64,000 nt of DNA from Corallium rubrum (taxonomy: Eukaryota; Cnidaria; Anthozoa; Scleralcyonacea; Coralliidae), in the NCBI GenBank assembly GCA_964035015.1, contig OZ036003.1, forward strand, positions 569,501 to 633,500, in the 5' to 3' direction. This document shows, piece by piece, positions 7,530 through 17,957 of the stretch. The notes under the pieces were generated by a model. That model was given only the letters and a program-made list of their open reading frames with translations. It did not search any database and was not told the origin of the DNA. A program made the translations under genes and the position numbers. Numbering within the stretch: the first letter of the stretch is position 1; every line of letters starts with the position of its first letter.

Positions 7530-8702
7530 ATGACCAACAAAAGTCAGACAGAGCTGTTACCTGGATTCAGACGGGCTAAGATGTCGGAGATCAAGGGAAG
7601 TAGAACAAGACACACGATCACCATGAACCCCAACAAAGTCAACCCTGGTGAGGACCTCTACATCGACATACCAAAGCTAAAACCTGATAGTTGTCTGGTC
7701 CCGGGTAGTTTTCATCTATTGTTCGACTTTAAGAACATGAACACCAAGTCGTGGTTCCTAAACAATCTCTCCAGGCTTCTGGTTGAAAGGCTGGTCGTTA
7801 AGCTAGCCGGTGAGACTGTTGACGACAACACGGGTGAAAGTGTCCTCGGTGTGTACAAGGACCTCTGGCTACCGAAGAGTGTGAGGGATCAGATGGTTGG
7901 GTATGGAATCGGTCCACAAAACCTGAGAAAGTTGATGTCTAAGGACGACAGTGGGGCTTCCTCTGGGGACGCTGAGAAGGTAGCTGACGCTCTGATGCTT
8001 ACAATCCATGGAGTGAGGATGAAGGTGAAATTGGATAAGATCCTCGGGGACCACGGCCTATATGCTCCCTTTGGAATGTATAACAACTTCCGCTATGTCA
8101 TTAGTTTACCAAAGGCGAGTGACGTTATGGTGGCTCAGTCAAGTGAGACCGTTGACGGGTACACACTGGAAAACCTCGAACTGGAGTATGAGACGATTGA
8201 TAACACCGACATCGCCAGTGAAATAACGTCGTTGTACACAGCTGGTCGATCGCTGTCCTACGAACACGTCACGCTGATGAAGTCAACTGAATGGTTGGCT
8301 GGATCGACCCTGATCAACGAACACATTAACCTCCCACGAAAGTCTATGAAAGGGATCGTGATGACGTTCACAAATAAAACCCGGACTGATAGTGAGGAAT
8401 ACGTCTATCCAAACATCGAAAGTGTCAAGCTAACAATCGAGGGTGTACCCAACGCCGTCTTCAGTCAGGGGATCCCAAAAAGTCGGTTCTATGACGAAGC
8501 TAAAAGACTATTCAGTGGAAAGGAAAACACAGATCAGTTTATGACAATCCAGAAGTTCTACAAGGACGCCTTCGCTCTGGCGATTGACTTGAGAAGTTTT
8601 GAAGACCGCGACAGTGTTGGAACTGGAAAAAGAATTGTTAATACACAGTCTGGGGTTCTGATTGAGATTACTAAGAAGGTGACTGTGGCTAACGTAGTCT
8701 GA
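7530..8702 (+). CDS. probable double jelly-roll major capsid protein
   Basis: 390 residues, mostly beta-type sequence with no membrane segment. A PGSFHLLFDF strand appears early, and a GDHGLYAPFG turn followed by a hydrophobic strand stands in the middle, resembling the linker between two jelly rolls in Polinton-type capsid proteins. It lies 89 bp upstream of the packaging ATPase, the usual capsid-ATPase neighbourhood. The start has tatATG context. It is shorter than many adintovirus capsid proteins, so the assignment is moderately sure. A structure prediction would settle it. Confidence 0.6.
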   Translation: MTNKSQTELLPGFRRAKMSEIKGSRTRHTITMNPNKVNPGEDLYIDIPKLKPDSCLVPGSFHLLFDFKNMNTKSWFLNNLSRLLVERLVVKLAGETVDDNTGESVLGVYKDLWLPKSVRDQMVGYGIGPQNLRKLMSKDDSGASSGDAEKVADALMLTIHGVRMKVKLDKILGDHGLYAPFGMYNNFRYVISLPKASDVMVAQSSETVDGYTLENLELEYETIDNTDIASEITSLYTAGRSLSYEHVTLMKSTEWLAGSTLINEHINLPRKSMKGIVMTFTNKTRTDSEEYVYPNIESVKLTIEGVPNAVFSQGIPKSRFYDEAKRLFSGKENTDQFMTIQKFYKDAFALAIDLRSFEDRDSVGTGKRIVNTQSGVLIEITKKVTVANVV

Positions 8703-8791
8703 CGGATCTTTGTGCTGAGTGATGGTTTGGTAAACATGGTAAACAAAAATCTAAAATCAATCCAATATTAAATGGACCACCCATTCAATAT

Positions 8792-9382
8792 ATGTTGATC
8801 GTTGGTATGACAGGTTGTGGAAAAACCTGGTACCTCCTGAAGATGTTAGAAGATGAATACTTCGGGTTCTTCGACTACATCGTTCTGCTCTGTCCAACGT
8901 TCAGCTGGAATAAAACCTATGGTACCTGGAAATACACCTCCGACCCGGACTTCATCGCTGTGGATTGTAGTCAGGACGACGTCGAAATTATACTAGAACA
9001 CATCGTTCGGATATTCAAGGGATCCAAAACACTGATAGTCCTCGACGACTGTGCCAGTGGACAACCCGTAAAAAACAGAACAAGTGAGTTGGTTAAATTA
9101 GCCTTCAGCGCCCAGCACTACAATCTATCAACTATCGTAATCACACAACAGCTAACAGCTATCACAAAACCTTATAGGGAGAATATCAGTAAGTTAGTAA
9201 CGTTCTACAACCCCAACAGAACCGATATGAAGGTCATCACTGATGACTACCTGGGTGGTTTAGACCGTGATGAGGTTACGGGGATAACTGAAAAGTTAAA
9301 AAAGAACAAATACGCTAGGCTTGAGATTATGTTAAGGCATCCGTACGCGTATAAGGTGGTCATCCCAAAATCTGATCTATAG
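8792..9382 (+). CDS. A32/FtsK-HerA-like DNA packaging ATPase
   Basis: 196 residues. Walker A is GMTGCGKT at residues 5-12, Walker B is LIVLDD at about 81-86, and a VITQQ stretch near residue 130 matches the sensor/motif C region of the A32 and FtsK-HerA family. The enzyme would pump viral DNA into preformed capsids. The Walker A motif lies unusually close to this start. A second ATG at 8772, in another frame, opens a few residues that look like the missing N terminus, and the two are separated by an AT-dinucleotide run (aatatat). So either translation starts at 8792 (tatATG context) or a 2-bp slip broke the 5' end. Confidence 0.85.
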   Translation: MLIVGMTGCGKTWYLLKMLEDEYFGFFDYIVLLCPTFSWNKTYGTWKYTSDPDFIAVDCSQDDVEIILEHIVRIFKGSKTLIVLDDCASGQPVKNRTSELVKLAFSAQHYNLSTIVITQQLTAITKPYRENISKLVTFYNPNRTDMKVITDDYLGGLDRDEVTGITEKLKKNKYARLEIMLRHPYAYKVVIPKSDL

Positions 9383-9386
9383 TAAG

Positions 9387-9975
9387 ATGGCCGAAAAGAA
9401 AAGTAAAACGGTGAGAGTCGGAAAAAAAAATCAAGACACCCGCTGCAGAACCAGCTGAGACATCTGTTGGGGGGCCAGCAACGGAAATACCTACTGAGAT
9501 CCCCAACCTAGTCGATGAGCTCGTCAATGATCTGAAAAAGACTGAGGAAACCAAGCCAACACCTCCACCAACCGATGACACCAACAAGAAGAGGAGTGAG
9601 CTGATAAAATTATCAGAGGATGGTGAAATAACTCAGTCAGTCAGCTACATCAAAAAAGCGTCTGTAAAGGTTGTGGATAAGCTATACACTGAATATGAGG
9701 CCAGAAGAATGGAAAGAGCTAATGAATTCCTGACTGATATGTTAATCAGTAGATTCTCTAATGTTCTCGGTGGTCTGGACGCCGTAGAAAGCTCTGAGGA
9801 GCTAGACAACGAGTTACAAAAAGACAAACTGTTAAAGAGTGACGTTGGTAAAGTTGTAGCCATGATCACACCGTACATACCATGTCTCGGACTGTTATCT
9901 GGAGGTATAACTGTGGGAAAACATGTGTATCAACACAAAACTAAAGTATCTGAACAGAAATCAGGAAGTAAGTGA
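9387..9975 (+). pseudogene. unknown helical protein gene with poly-A frameshift
   Basis: The ATG at 9387, four bases after the ATPase stop, opens a lysine-rich frame that ends early. After a run of nine A (9422-9430) the coding signal continues in another frame to 9975. The second part is proline/glutamate-rich at first, then a long helical region, and ends with a hydrophobic segment (ITPYIPCLGLLSGGITVG) and a lysine-rich tail. The break at a homopolymer may be a real indel or a sequencing error. Function unknown; it is the last gene before the right edge of the element. Confidence 0.5.
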
Positions 9976-10028
9976 GATGTGTTAAAACCGCTCTGGGTCG
10001 GGGCCTCCCAAAACCCACTCTCCCGTCT

Positions 10029-10199
10029 GCTTATACTTTGAAAAGTGGGAAAACAACCCACCCTTTCAGACATCCTTTCCTGATGAATTCCATCATTTTT
10101 TTTTTTTGGTTTTGGTCTCCTTTCGTCCCTTTTGCTTATACTTAAAAAAAAAAAAAAGCTCACCGTTTCAAACAACCCTTCTCGCTGAATTCCATCATT
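10029..10199 (+). repeat. two imperfect direct repeats near right end of the provirus
   Basis: Units at 10029-10097 and 10134-10199 both begin gcttatactt, contain an A-rich part and a caccctttca-like part, and end gaattccatcatt. They follow the last gene and may be part of the terminal region of the element. No inverted partner is visible in the window. Confidence 0.5.
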
Positions 10200-10482
10200 C
10201 TGAGGCTGTTTTTGGCAAAAAAATAAAAAGTGCGCCGGTAGCCTCATATTCTATACTACTACAGAACACGGCTGTAATGACTTGCACAGATGATCACTAA
10301 AGCGTGCTTGTCGAATTAAATCAGCTCTTGCATCATTCTTTGATCTCAACACAGCTGAATGTAATTTTCTTGGTCTACCAATTTTCTGGCATCTTCACGC
10401 GTGAAATAAAATCAGTGACATTTGATGAGACCCGACGTTGATCCGATATAGTTCCGAACACCAATCGGGAGTCGAGACGAGT

Positions 10483-11822
10483 ATGGACCGGGTACCAAAC
10501 ATACCAAACAACCAAACAATGCTTATCGATCATGCCATCATGGCGGCTGGTGAAAACGAATTCGAAAGCTTTCTGAAGTCAATTGATCTTGCTAAGGAAT
10601 ATTTGGAACGATTTAAGGAGACTGATTTCGACGACATTGGTTTAGGCAAGTCACTGGAATCGGAGGAACAGCGGCAGATGTTTGATCTGGTGGGTTTATC
10701 AGCGAAACCAGGACATCTGTTGAAGTTCAAGAAGGCTGTAGCTGCATATTTTCGCAGTCCAGACGACACGGGTGTATTAAACACATCAACACAACGAATT
10801 GATAATAGTGTTCCAAGCACCGTACCTCAGAAGAAGGTTCAAAAAAGTAAGTGTTGGTGTCGTTGTATCCTGTGTGTTCCTTACATGTATTAAAAGCCTT
10901 TCAATTTTCATGATTCATCCTCACGTGTGTCAAACATAACTTAAATTAATGGAATTTTCGTAACGTGCTGGGCATTTTTAATACTATTTAATAATTTTTA
11001 AAATATATCAAAAGAATTTAAAATAAATATATATTTATTTTTAAATTTATTTTTAATAGCCATTTCACTGATTGGTGGAAAATTTGACCTTGGTGGGAAT
11101 GCCAAATCCAAAGAAAAGGAACCCTGGGAAAAGTATGTGACACCAAATGTGAAATCTGAGAGGCTGACTTATCACAACAACTTGACTAAGGAAATCTACC
11201 TATCAGCCTATACTAGTAAGCAATCTGGATTCCAAGCTTATTTAAATGGACAGCGTCGGTTTCGCTGGGGAATTGAATGCAGCCTACAAAAACTTGAGAA
11301 GGTTGTATCATCATACAAAATGGCCAAATCCCAAAAGAGAATATAGACTGTGCAAGATACAGGGAATTTCCAGAGGAGGTGAAGATGGTCGATGTGAGTA
11401 AGAGCCAAAGAGCATTGGACCACATAACGACCACAATAAAAACAATAAATGAGGAAAAAAGTAAGCTACTGAATAGGAAGAAGGAACTATATGGGGATAA
11501 TCTAGAGCCGAAGAATTGGGCAAGCAATGAAATTGCTTTTATTCAAGCCAAGACAATGCAGGCAGAGGAAATGCTAAAGGAATCTGAGCATATTGCTCAT
11601 GACATTGAACATGTTAGCAATCAGTTGAAGAAGAGATTTGATTCGGTCTCTGTCAATGAAAATGAGAAAAAAAGAAAAGCAAAAAGAGCCAAAGAGCAAA
11701 TATCAAAGGCAAAGAAGAAGAGAAGTGATGTAGCTAAATCTAAAGTGACCTGTCTAAACAAGGAAAGTGACATGTCAAGTGACGAGGATATTCCTATTGA
11801 CATTTTAGATGATGAACTCTGA
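10483..11822 (+). pseudogene. two-exon gene of unknown function, one frameshift
   Basis: Exon 1 runs from an ATG at 10483 (or 10438) to a good donor, gtaagt at 10847. Exon 2 starts after ttttaatag at 11060, and the splice phases match (1 nt carried). Exon 2 is open to 11346, but the coding signal moves to another frame at a run of four A at 11316-11320 and continues to the stop at 11820-11822. One missing A would explain it. The product would be about 375 residues: an acidic helical N-terminal part, a mixed middle and a lysine/glutamate-rich coiled-coil tail with a basic patch (KKRKAKRAKEQ), suggesting a nuclear protein. An AATAAA lies at about 11840. Family not recognised. Confidence 0.5.
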
Positions 11823-13270
11823 ACTGTTTTTTCATTTTACTAATAAATTGGGCAACTTTTAAATGTGCTCATGAAAATATTTTTACCCACCCTTAAGAGA
11901 AGTAAATTTTTTTTTTACCCAACCTTTTATGTCTTAGAATTTTTGGTTACCCAACCATTTTCTCTTCGGCCCCAACCCCGGTCATAAATAATGACCGGTC
12001 CCTAAAGTCATCTTCGAAATGTGTTCGAAACTGAAAGAGCTCTCCCAGTCTGACTCTTAGTGATAATTTATGTTCGGCAGAATCGGCAGTCTCGACAGCA
12101 GATCAGTCGGCAGACCAGGCAAGAACTACAAAGTAAAACGCCGCCAACCAATCAATGTTCTTGATAAAGAGCTTCTGCGAAAATTCAACCAATGAGAATA
12201 AGTCATACAATGGTCCAAATCAGGCAAAAAAGACAACGAAATCAGGCAAACCAATGAACGAGCGTGATAGAATTCGTTTTAGGTATTTAGCCAATCACCG
12301 CAGCTAATACAATAGCGCAAATCAGGCAAGATGACGAACAAAGCTAAGCCGCGCTCTGTTTACACGGTGCTGCGTGCGTATCATATTTGCGTGACCAGAG
12401 TAACTAGATATTATTGACTTGGATAGTTCTTGTAGAGTGTAGCAGTGAATATACGGGAAAACTATATAGAAAGAGATTTTTTTCTGCACCTTTTTTCACC
12501 TTAGTCGTTTGACTTGTTTGACTAACGTTAAATCCGCCCCTGAACACAATAATAGAGATAAAGTGAGTGCTTACCGAATTTGTTGCTTGCTTTCTTACTA
12601 AATCCAACGCGTCTCAGCATTACGGGTTGGTCGTAAGCTCGTTGTGTAGCGTAGCCAAGAAAGTGATTTGTGCTCCTCTATCGTCAGTCCTTGGGTGCGC
12701 AATGAGGGCGTACGTATGTTATTGCAGGGTTAAGTGTGTTGCGTCATTCGTTACCAGGTTGCAGCTAAAGGCGCGCGTGTTTACGTATGGGTTTCGAGGG
12801 TGGTGGGAACAGTCATAGTTCAGGGGTAATCGTGGGGTCGTGTAGGGATAATATTGTGTTAGTGACAGGCTCTCTGGGGGACGAGTTTGGACAGTACAAG
12901 ACCGTAGGGCAGAATAATGGTTGTTGAAGCGGTTATTAAAGTTAATTTGACAAAATAGAGTAAGGGCATCCTATCTAGCATGAGGTAAGCATTATAAGTA
13001 CATTATATTTTGGTAAATTATGGATATAACCTGAGGTTAACAAGAAAGTGCAAAAATAATGAAGTACAGAATTATATTAACAATGAGGTGTACAAAGTAC
13101 AGTATTAGTAATTGACTTATATTGGTAGAGGTGGTTGTCCACCCTTGTACGAAAAGTTGCTTTGTTATGAATATTGAAAGGAATTAACAGAATTAAAGTA
13201 AGTGAATGACATGGTTGAAGTTACTATAAAGCCTTCTGTCCATCATAATGTGTCTGTATTAGCGAATTTA

Positions 13271-13273
<3 letters not shown>
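11823..13273. other. non-coding region with CCAAT-rich stretch
   Basis: No convincing reading frame. A short inverted repeat, cggtcat ... atgaccg, lies at about 11980-12000. Between 12140 and 12310 there are at least four CCAAT/ATTGG-type boxes and three copies of aaatcaggca, which could belong to a promoter, perhaps of a transcript running right from about 12400. This is a weak inference. Confidence 0.35.
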
Positions 13274-13355
<82 letters not shown>

Positions 13356-13370
13356 ATGTATCTATGTATC
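13274..13370 (+). repeat. (TG)n then (TATG)n microsatellite
   Basis: About 65 bp of TG dinucleotides run into about 25 bp of TATG. The cysteine/valine open frames across it are artefacts. Confidence 0.95.
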
Positions 13371-14167
13371 GTGTGAATTTTTGCCACTCATCGCAATACT
13401 GCAAAGTTTCACAGAGACTTTGCACTATAAACGTTCATTTTTTCGATTTGGCGCCTTACTGTGGAATAGTATCGCTCCCTGCCTTCGGACAACGCGAAAA
13501 CAGATATTTAAATCCAAAATACGTACAAGCGCTTAAAACAATTCTCTCGCTCTTTTTCATACTCTTCCTTAGGCCCTTATTAATGATTTAATTCGCACAA
13601 CTTCATTTTATATATACGGTATACTATACATATCTCCTTAATTAGTTCATTTCAGTTATCCTCCAATGCGATGGTTCTGCTTAAGCTCCTAGCTTGTATT
13701 GTTTGATAATGTGTATTACACACAATGTTTAACACCAGTGTGGGTCCAATTACCTATATATCAACGAAAATGACTTGACTCCAAAGCCCCAGTTTGGGCA
13801 CATAGTTTATTGGCTGTTGTAGAGAGGTGGCCATTATGAAACAGTCTGAACTTGAGGCATCCATATGGTTTCTGTTGATCCATATATGCATGTATTCTGG
13901 AATTAATTCTGTTAAAAATAGTAACTGTTGTTAAAGCAACAGACGAGAAACTATGTTTTAGAGTACAGTATGTTTAATGTTTAATAATACTTTACCACTC
14001 ATAATACAAAAAAAAAGAAGAAAAAAATACATGAATGGATGGGTAGTAGTAGGGGGAAACTTAATTCCCATTTAAAAACTACTCCCCAACAAGTAATATA
14101 TATATATATATAAATACAACAATAGAAGCCAATAACTATATATTAGGATACTCGATTGTATATACTT
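13371..14167. other. no gene seen
   Basis: AT-rich sequence without a supported reading frame; a short (TA)n run lies at about 14097-14112 just beyond the 3' end of the LINE fragment. Confidence 0.5.
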
Positions 14168-15200
14168 CTAATGAGATGCTAAAAAGTTCAATAACTTGGC
14201 CTTAAAGCACTCCAAAGAAGATGCATTAACAACATCTGCAGGTAATAAATTCCAATCAGATATATATCGATTGAAAAAAGAAAATTTGAAATAGTTTGTA
14301 TGTACGGCTTTAGGGCGTAACTTAAAGTCATGATTACTTCTTGTTCTTGTTCTACCAACTATATCAAAGAACTTGGTGTAGTCAATATCACAATAGCCGA
14401 AAATTATTTTATATAATTGAACAATACATAAATATTTTCTCCGAAGCTCCAAAGTCATCCAGTTAAGATTAGAAAGTCTCTCCACATATGACTTATCGGA
14501 ACCACAAATCAAACGGGTTGCACGACGTTGAATAGATTCAAGAGCTTTAATATGTTTTATTAAATACGGATTCCAAACTTGGCATCCATATTCTAATATA
14601 GGTAGAACCAATGATCTGAAAGCAACCTTTACTCCAGCTTGGTTTTTCCTGAACGTTCTTCTTATTGAGCCTAATACTCGGTTGGCTTTAGAACAAGTGG
14701 AGTTGATATGATAGTTCCAAGATAGAGTGGATTCTAGCCATATGCCCAGATGCTTATGTTGAGGCGTTGAGGATAGCACTCGATCGCAAACTTCATAGTG
14801 ACAAATAAGTGGCGACTTCTGTCTGGTGAAATGAAGGACCTTACACTTATCAGCTTTCAATGAGACCTGCCACGACTTGCACCAATCAGCAACACCGGAT
14901 AAATCGGCTTGCAATTGATTAGTATCTGATATTGCGGTAATTCGTTGATGTAAGACGCTGTCATCTGCGAATAAATCACAGTTACATTCAACTGTTGAGG
15001 GTAGGTCATTTACATAGATCAGAAATAATAAAGGCCCAAAAGTATACTGCCTTGCGGGACTCCAGATGAAACACGCGACCAAATTGATGCTTGACCGTCA
15101 ATAACAACTCTCTGTTTCCTATTTCCCAAGTAATCTCTTATCCAATTTAGTAACTGACCCCTCACTCGGTGTTGCTGTAGTTTGTTAAGTAGTTGAATTC
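14168..15200 (-). pseudogene. 5'-truncated non-LTR retrotransposon reverse transcriptase
   Basis: The minus strand encodes the C-terminal half of a LINE reverse transcriptase. A SGVPQGS block lies at about 15050-15070 in one frame, then GPLLFLIYVNDLP and the catalytic FADDS (in place of FADDT) in the frame 15082-14168. The conserved thumb follows, with HLGIWLE, VLPILEYGCQVWNP and a RRATRLI segment, down to the usual C-terminal WN.LP region. A frameshift at about 15050 separates the first two blocks. The order and motifs fit the CR1/jockey group. 5' truncation is normal for target-primed reverse transcription. Confidence 0.85.
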
Positions 15201-15362
15201 TCCTTCAGTATATTACTAAAAAACTGTTCAGAATACTTGGTGTATCGACTCCCAATCACATGCGTTCAGACTCTTCGAACACAGTCAACACACTGTCAGA
15301 AAACAGAGCAACATATTGCTTATAGGTTTGTCTTGCTAAATTTAACGTGTTTTATCTTCCAG

Positions 15363-15463
15363 TCTAGCACTGTTAGACGTCTTCAACGTGGCGACAAAGT
15401 ATGGGTTGTTGGTGCTGGTGAAGTGATTGTGGTCGAGGTTGATCCAATCAAAGAAAAGCGTAT
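15363..15463 (+). CDS. possible isolated exon (C1q/TNF-like strand pair?)
   Basis: A pyrimidine-rich acceptor (tttatcttccag) is followed by about 100 open bases ending at a gtaagt donor. The encoded LQRGDKVWVVG resembles a strand of C1q domains. One exon is too little to name a gene, and the match may be chance. Confidence 0.25.
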
Positions 15464-15499
15464 AGTAAGTATATTAATACAATTGTTTTAAACTCAAAT

Positions 15500-16852
15500 C
15501 GAAGCAGAATTTGCCTGTATGTATTTTGGAGTCTCCAATGACGTATACTGAGTGACCACTTGTTTCCATGCTGGTAACCCAATTGCTTAACCAGTCTGAA
15601 TCTCCCACCAGATTTAACTCAAGATTCAAACGACTGTCGCCTCCATAAAACAGACAAACTGGCCATATCTCCTTGGGACTTTGGTAACTGCATCCATTGA
15701 GAACATGCTCATTGTTAAGATTTCCAATGGCAAAAGCGACGCTTTACTGCCTACCATATGTCCTAGCATCACCATACAACTTCCACCATTCTGCATCAGT
15801 ATCCCGGAGCCAAGGGTAAACAAATTGGAGACAAGTATGAAGACAACTGGGTTGAATTCTCCATCCAGTGGCACAACGCTCTGGTTTAAGCACTGCCCCA
15901 CACTCTTTTTTCATTTTATTCTTAAGAGTGTCCACAGTATAGGAGGAACAAATTAAGCCAGGAAATTTCTTGCGAACATGATCAATTCCATCTGATACAC
16001 TGCTGTTATCCTCAACTTGCAGGATTTCATTGGCGATGATATGGTGTCTTTCTGCAGCATGATTTTCTGTAAAAACATCATACAGAGACTGATTTTGTTC
16101 ATTTGGATGTATCAGTTTAGTCAGTTGGACTATGTCCGGTACCGATAACTTTCCATTCTATCCACCAGTTTCTGGTGTAATGATTTTTTCAGCATCAGCC
16201 ACGACTGAGTCCGACAAGGCAGCCAAAAAGTCATCCTTTAGCCTCGGTGAACTCTTCGGGAGAGAACAGTCAATGTACTTTCTTGGATACGTATACGGTT
16301 GCTTAGTGGTCGTGACTTTCACTTTCTTCCATGTTTGTGGCCAGTATGAGAAGCTTTCTCTTTATCAAAGAGTTCCGATGTACCTTTGCCTGGTTTTAAA
16401 GGAGAATATAATAGGTGCTTCATCCGCGACAGGTTTTCTAAGGAACTGAGTGGAGTGGTGCCAGGTTGTATGGGAGGTGGGCTCATACTCTTCTCCTCTG
16501 GGGTTACTGGTGCACTTCCAATGGGTTTTTTTCGCTTTGGTGATGGGGTTTTGCCGTTGTCCTTTAACTCTGCTCTGTGTAACTTGTCCAGGAGATATGG
16601 CATTAAACTTTGTTTTTCTTCACAAGGTTTGTCTGGTTCCTGTCCTTTACAATTAAAACCAACGAGGGTGGTTACAAATGCAGCATGACTTATACATGTC
16701 TTCTTTATGCCATGTTCTATGAAACCATCCTTGATACCTGTAGATAAAGATAGTGAAAATACATCTTGTTTAAATATTTTGAATAATACTATTTGTATTG
16801 TTTCTGTTACAGTATATTCGTTGCCACTTAATATAATAGTGCACATTTTCAT
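15500..16852 (-). pseudogene. decayed gene of unknown family
   Basis: A chain of minus-strand frames covers 16852-16319 (177 residues with a proline/lysine-rich middle), then another frame to about 16135, then 15935-15744 and 15901-15626, connected by frameshifts and stops. The pieces look coding (biased codons, a WWKLYGDARTYG block, a later QSPKEIWPVC-like block in another frame). I think it is one gene or transposon ORF, well decayed, of a family common as 'uncharacterized protein' in invertebrate genomes. No enzymatic motif was recognised. Confidence 0.4.
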
Positions 16853-16879
16853 AAACCACTTGATATTTTTAATTCCTAC

Positions 16880-17444
16880 TTAAGGTGGCTCCATACCGTT
16901 ACTTGAAAAACGGAAAATAAAAGTTTGAGAGTCCAAAACACGTGATTAAACAATTCGGAAATATAATAAAGCTAAATGTTATGCATAGTTAAACAGTCTG
17001 ACAATCAAAAACTGCTACCAAATAAATACCAACCGTTGTTTCAAAATGGCTGTCAATTACCTTTCAAACTAATATGATTCGGAAAAAACTTTGGTGACCC
17101 CCATTTTTCCGGAGAAAAAAATTATTTGTTCTACAAAATTTTTTTAAAAATCGGCCTATTGATTATTCATACTTCAAGAAAAGTTAATGAAAAAATAATT
17201 GGGGGGCACCATAGTTTTTTTTGAATTAAATTAGTTTGAAGGGTAATTGGCAGCCATTTTGAAACGTCGTTGTTGCCATAGCAACAACTGTTGCTACTTA
17301 TTTGGTAACAGTTTTTGATTGTCAGAATGTTTAACTATGCATAACATTTAGTTTTATTCTTTTGCCGAATTCTTTATGTACGTTTTGGACTCTCAATAAC
17401 TTGTATTTTCCATGTTTTCAAGAAAATGTATGGAGCCAGCTTAA
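16880..17444. mobile_element. long-TIR MITE flanked by TTAA
   Basis: The sequence from 16884 (ggtggctccatac) returns as its reverse complement ending at 17440 (tatggagccagc). The arms are about 200 bp and 85-90 percent alike by eye, including a shared tgttatgcatagttaaaca block and a caaaatggctg block. A TTAA stands on both sides (16880-16883 and 17441-17444). TTAA duplication is the signature of piggyBac-type insertion, though the tips do not start with the usual CCC. No coding capacity. Confidence 0.8.
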
Positions 17445-17799
17445 ATGCTCCTTTCAGTCTCATTGACTTTATAAAGGAAGTGCTAAATAGCAAGAACAAT
17501 TATATACTGACTGCATACTGTAATAATCAGGTTAAATAATATTTTAAAATTGACTTCAAAATCATCAAATAAAATTACTTTGTTCTTAGGATCAGTTTTT
17601 GGATTATTTAGAGCTTCTCGCTTTATTTTCATGTCAAAATACAAAGTCAGCAGTTGCCGGATATTGTTTAATTGATCTCAATTCAGTTTACAATTAATAA
17701 CATGATATTTTTCAAGATTGGTGGTATTGTTGTGCAACTGTCTCGCTAAAAACTCTGAACTGTATAAATTATTTTACAACTAATACTGGTTTCTTAGGG
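17445..17799. other. no gene seen
   Basis: AT-rich spacer between two fold-back elements, without supported ORF or signal. Confidence 0.5.
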
Positions 17800-17957
17800 G
17801 GTATTTATATGGAGGCGAGCCAGCCTGGATACCCTGGGTAGGAGCCAGCCGGTCAATTGTGTTTACATGGGAAAAACCTAGCCCGGATAACCGAGATCTT
17901 GGTCTCAAAAAGTGAGATCTCGGCTAGGCGGGCTGGCTCAGCTCTCATATAAACACA
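17800..17957. mobile_element. short fold-back MITE
   Basis: The left end gtatttatatggaggcgagccagcc pairs with the right end, whose reverse complement is gtgtttatatgagagctgagccagcc; an inner cgagatct hairpin lies at 17900-17930. About 158 bp, non-coding. Its exact ends and target duplication are not clear. Confidence 0.6.

Larger units (their letters stand above)
1..10230. mobile_element. Polinton/Maverick-like integrated virus, left part outside window
   Basis: A block of about thirteen closely packed intronless genes on both strands differs sharply from the gene-poor, repeat-rich DNA to its right. The diagnostic set is a retroviral-type integrase with chromodomain, an A32/FtsK-like packaging ATPase, a probable major capsid protein directly upstream of the ATPase and small membrane proteins; this is the hallmark set of Polintons and adintoviruses. 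A deoxynucleoside kinase is an extra. Protein-primed DNA polymerase B and the adenain-like protease are not in the visible part and may lie left of base 1. The right limit is set by the last coding trace at 9975 and imperfect repeats ending near 10200; no terminal inverted repeat can be tested because the left end is missing. Confidence 0.85.

Noticed and set aside
13202..13591. Cys/Val-rich open frames over the (TG)n run, both strands
   Set aside because: Microsatellite translation; no coding signal outside the repeat.
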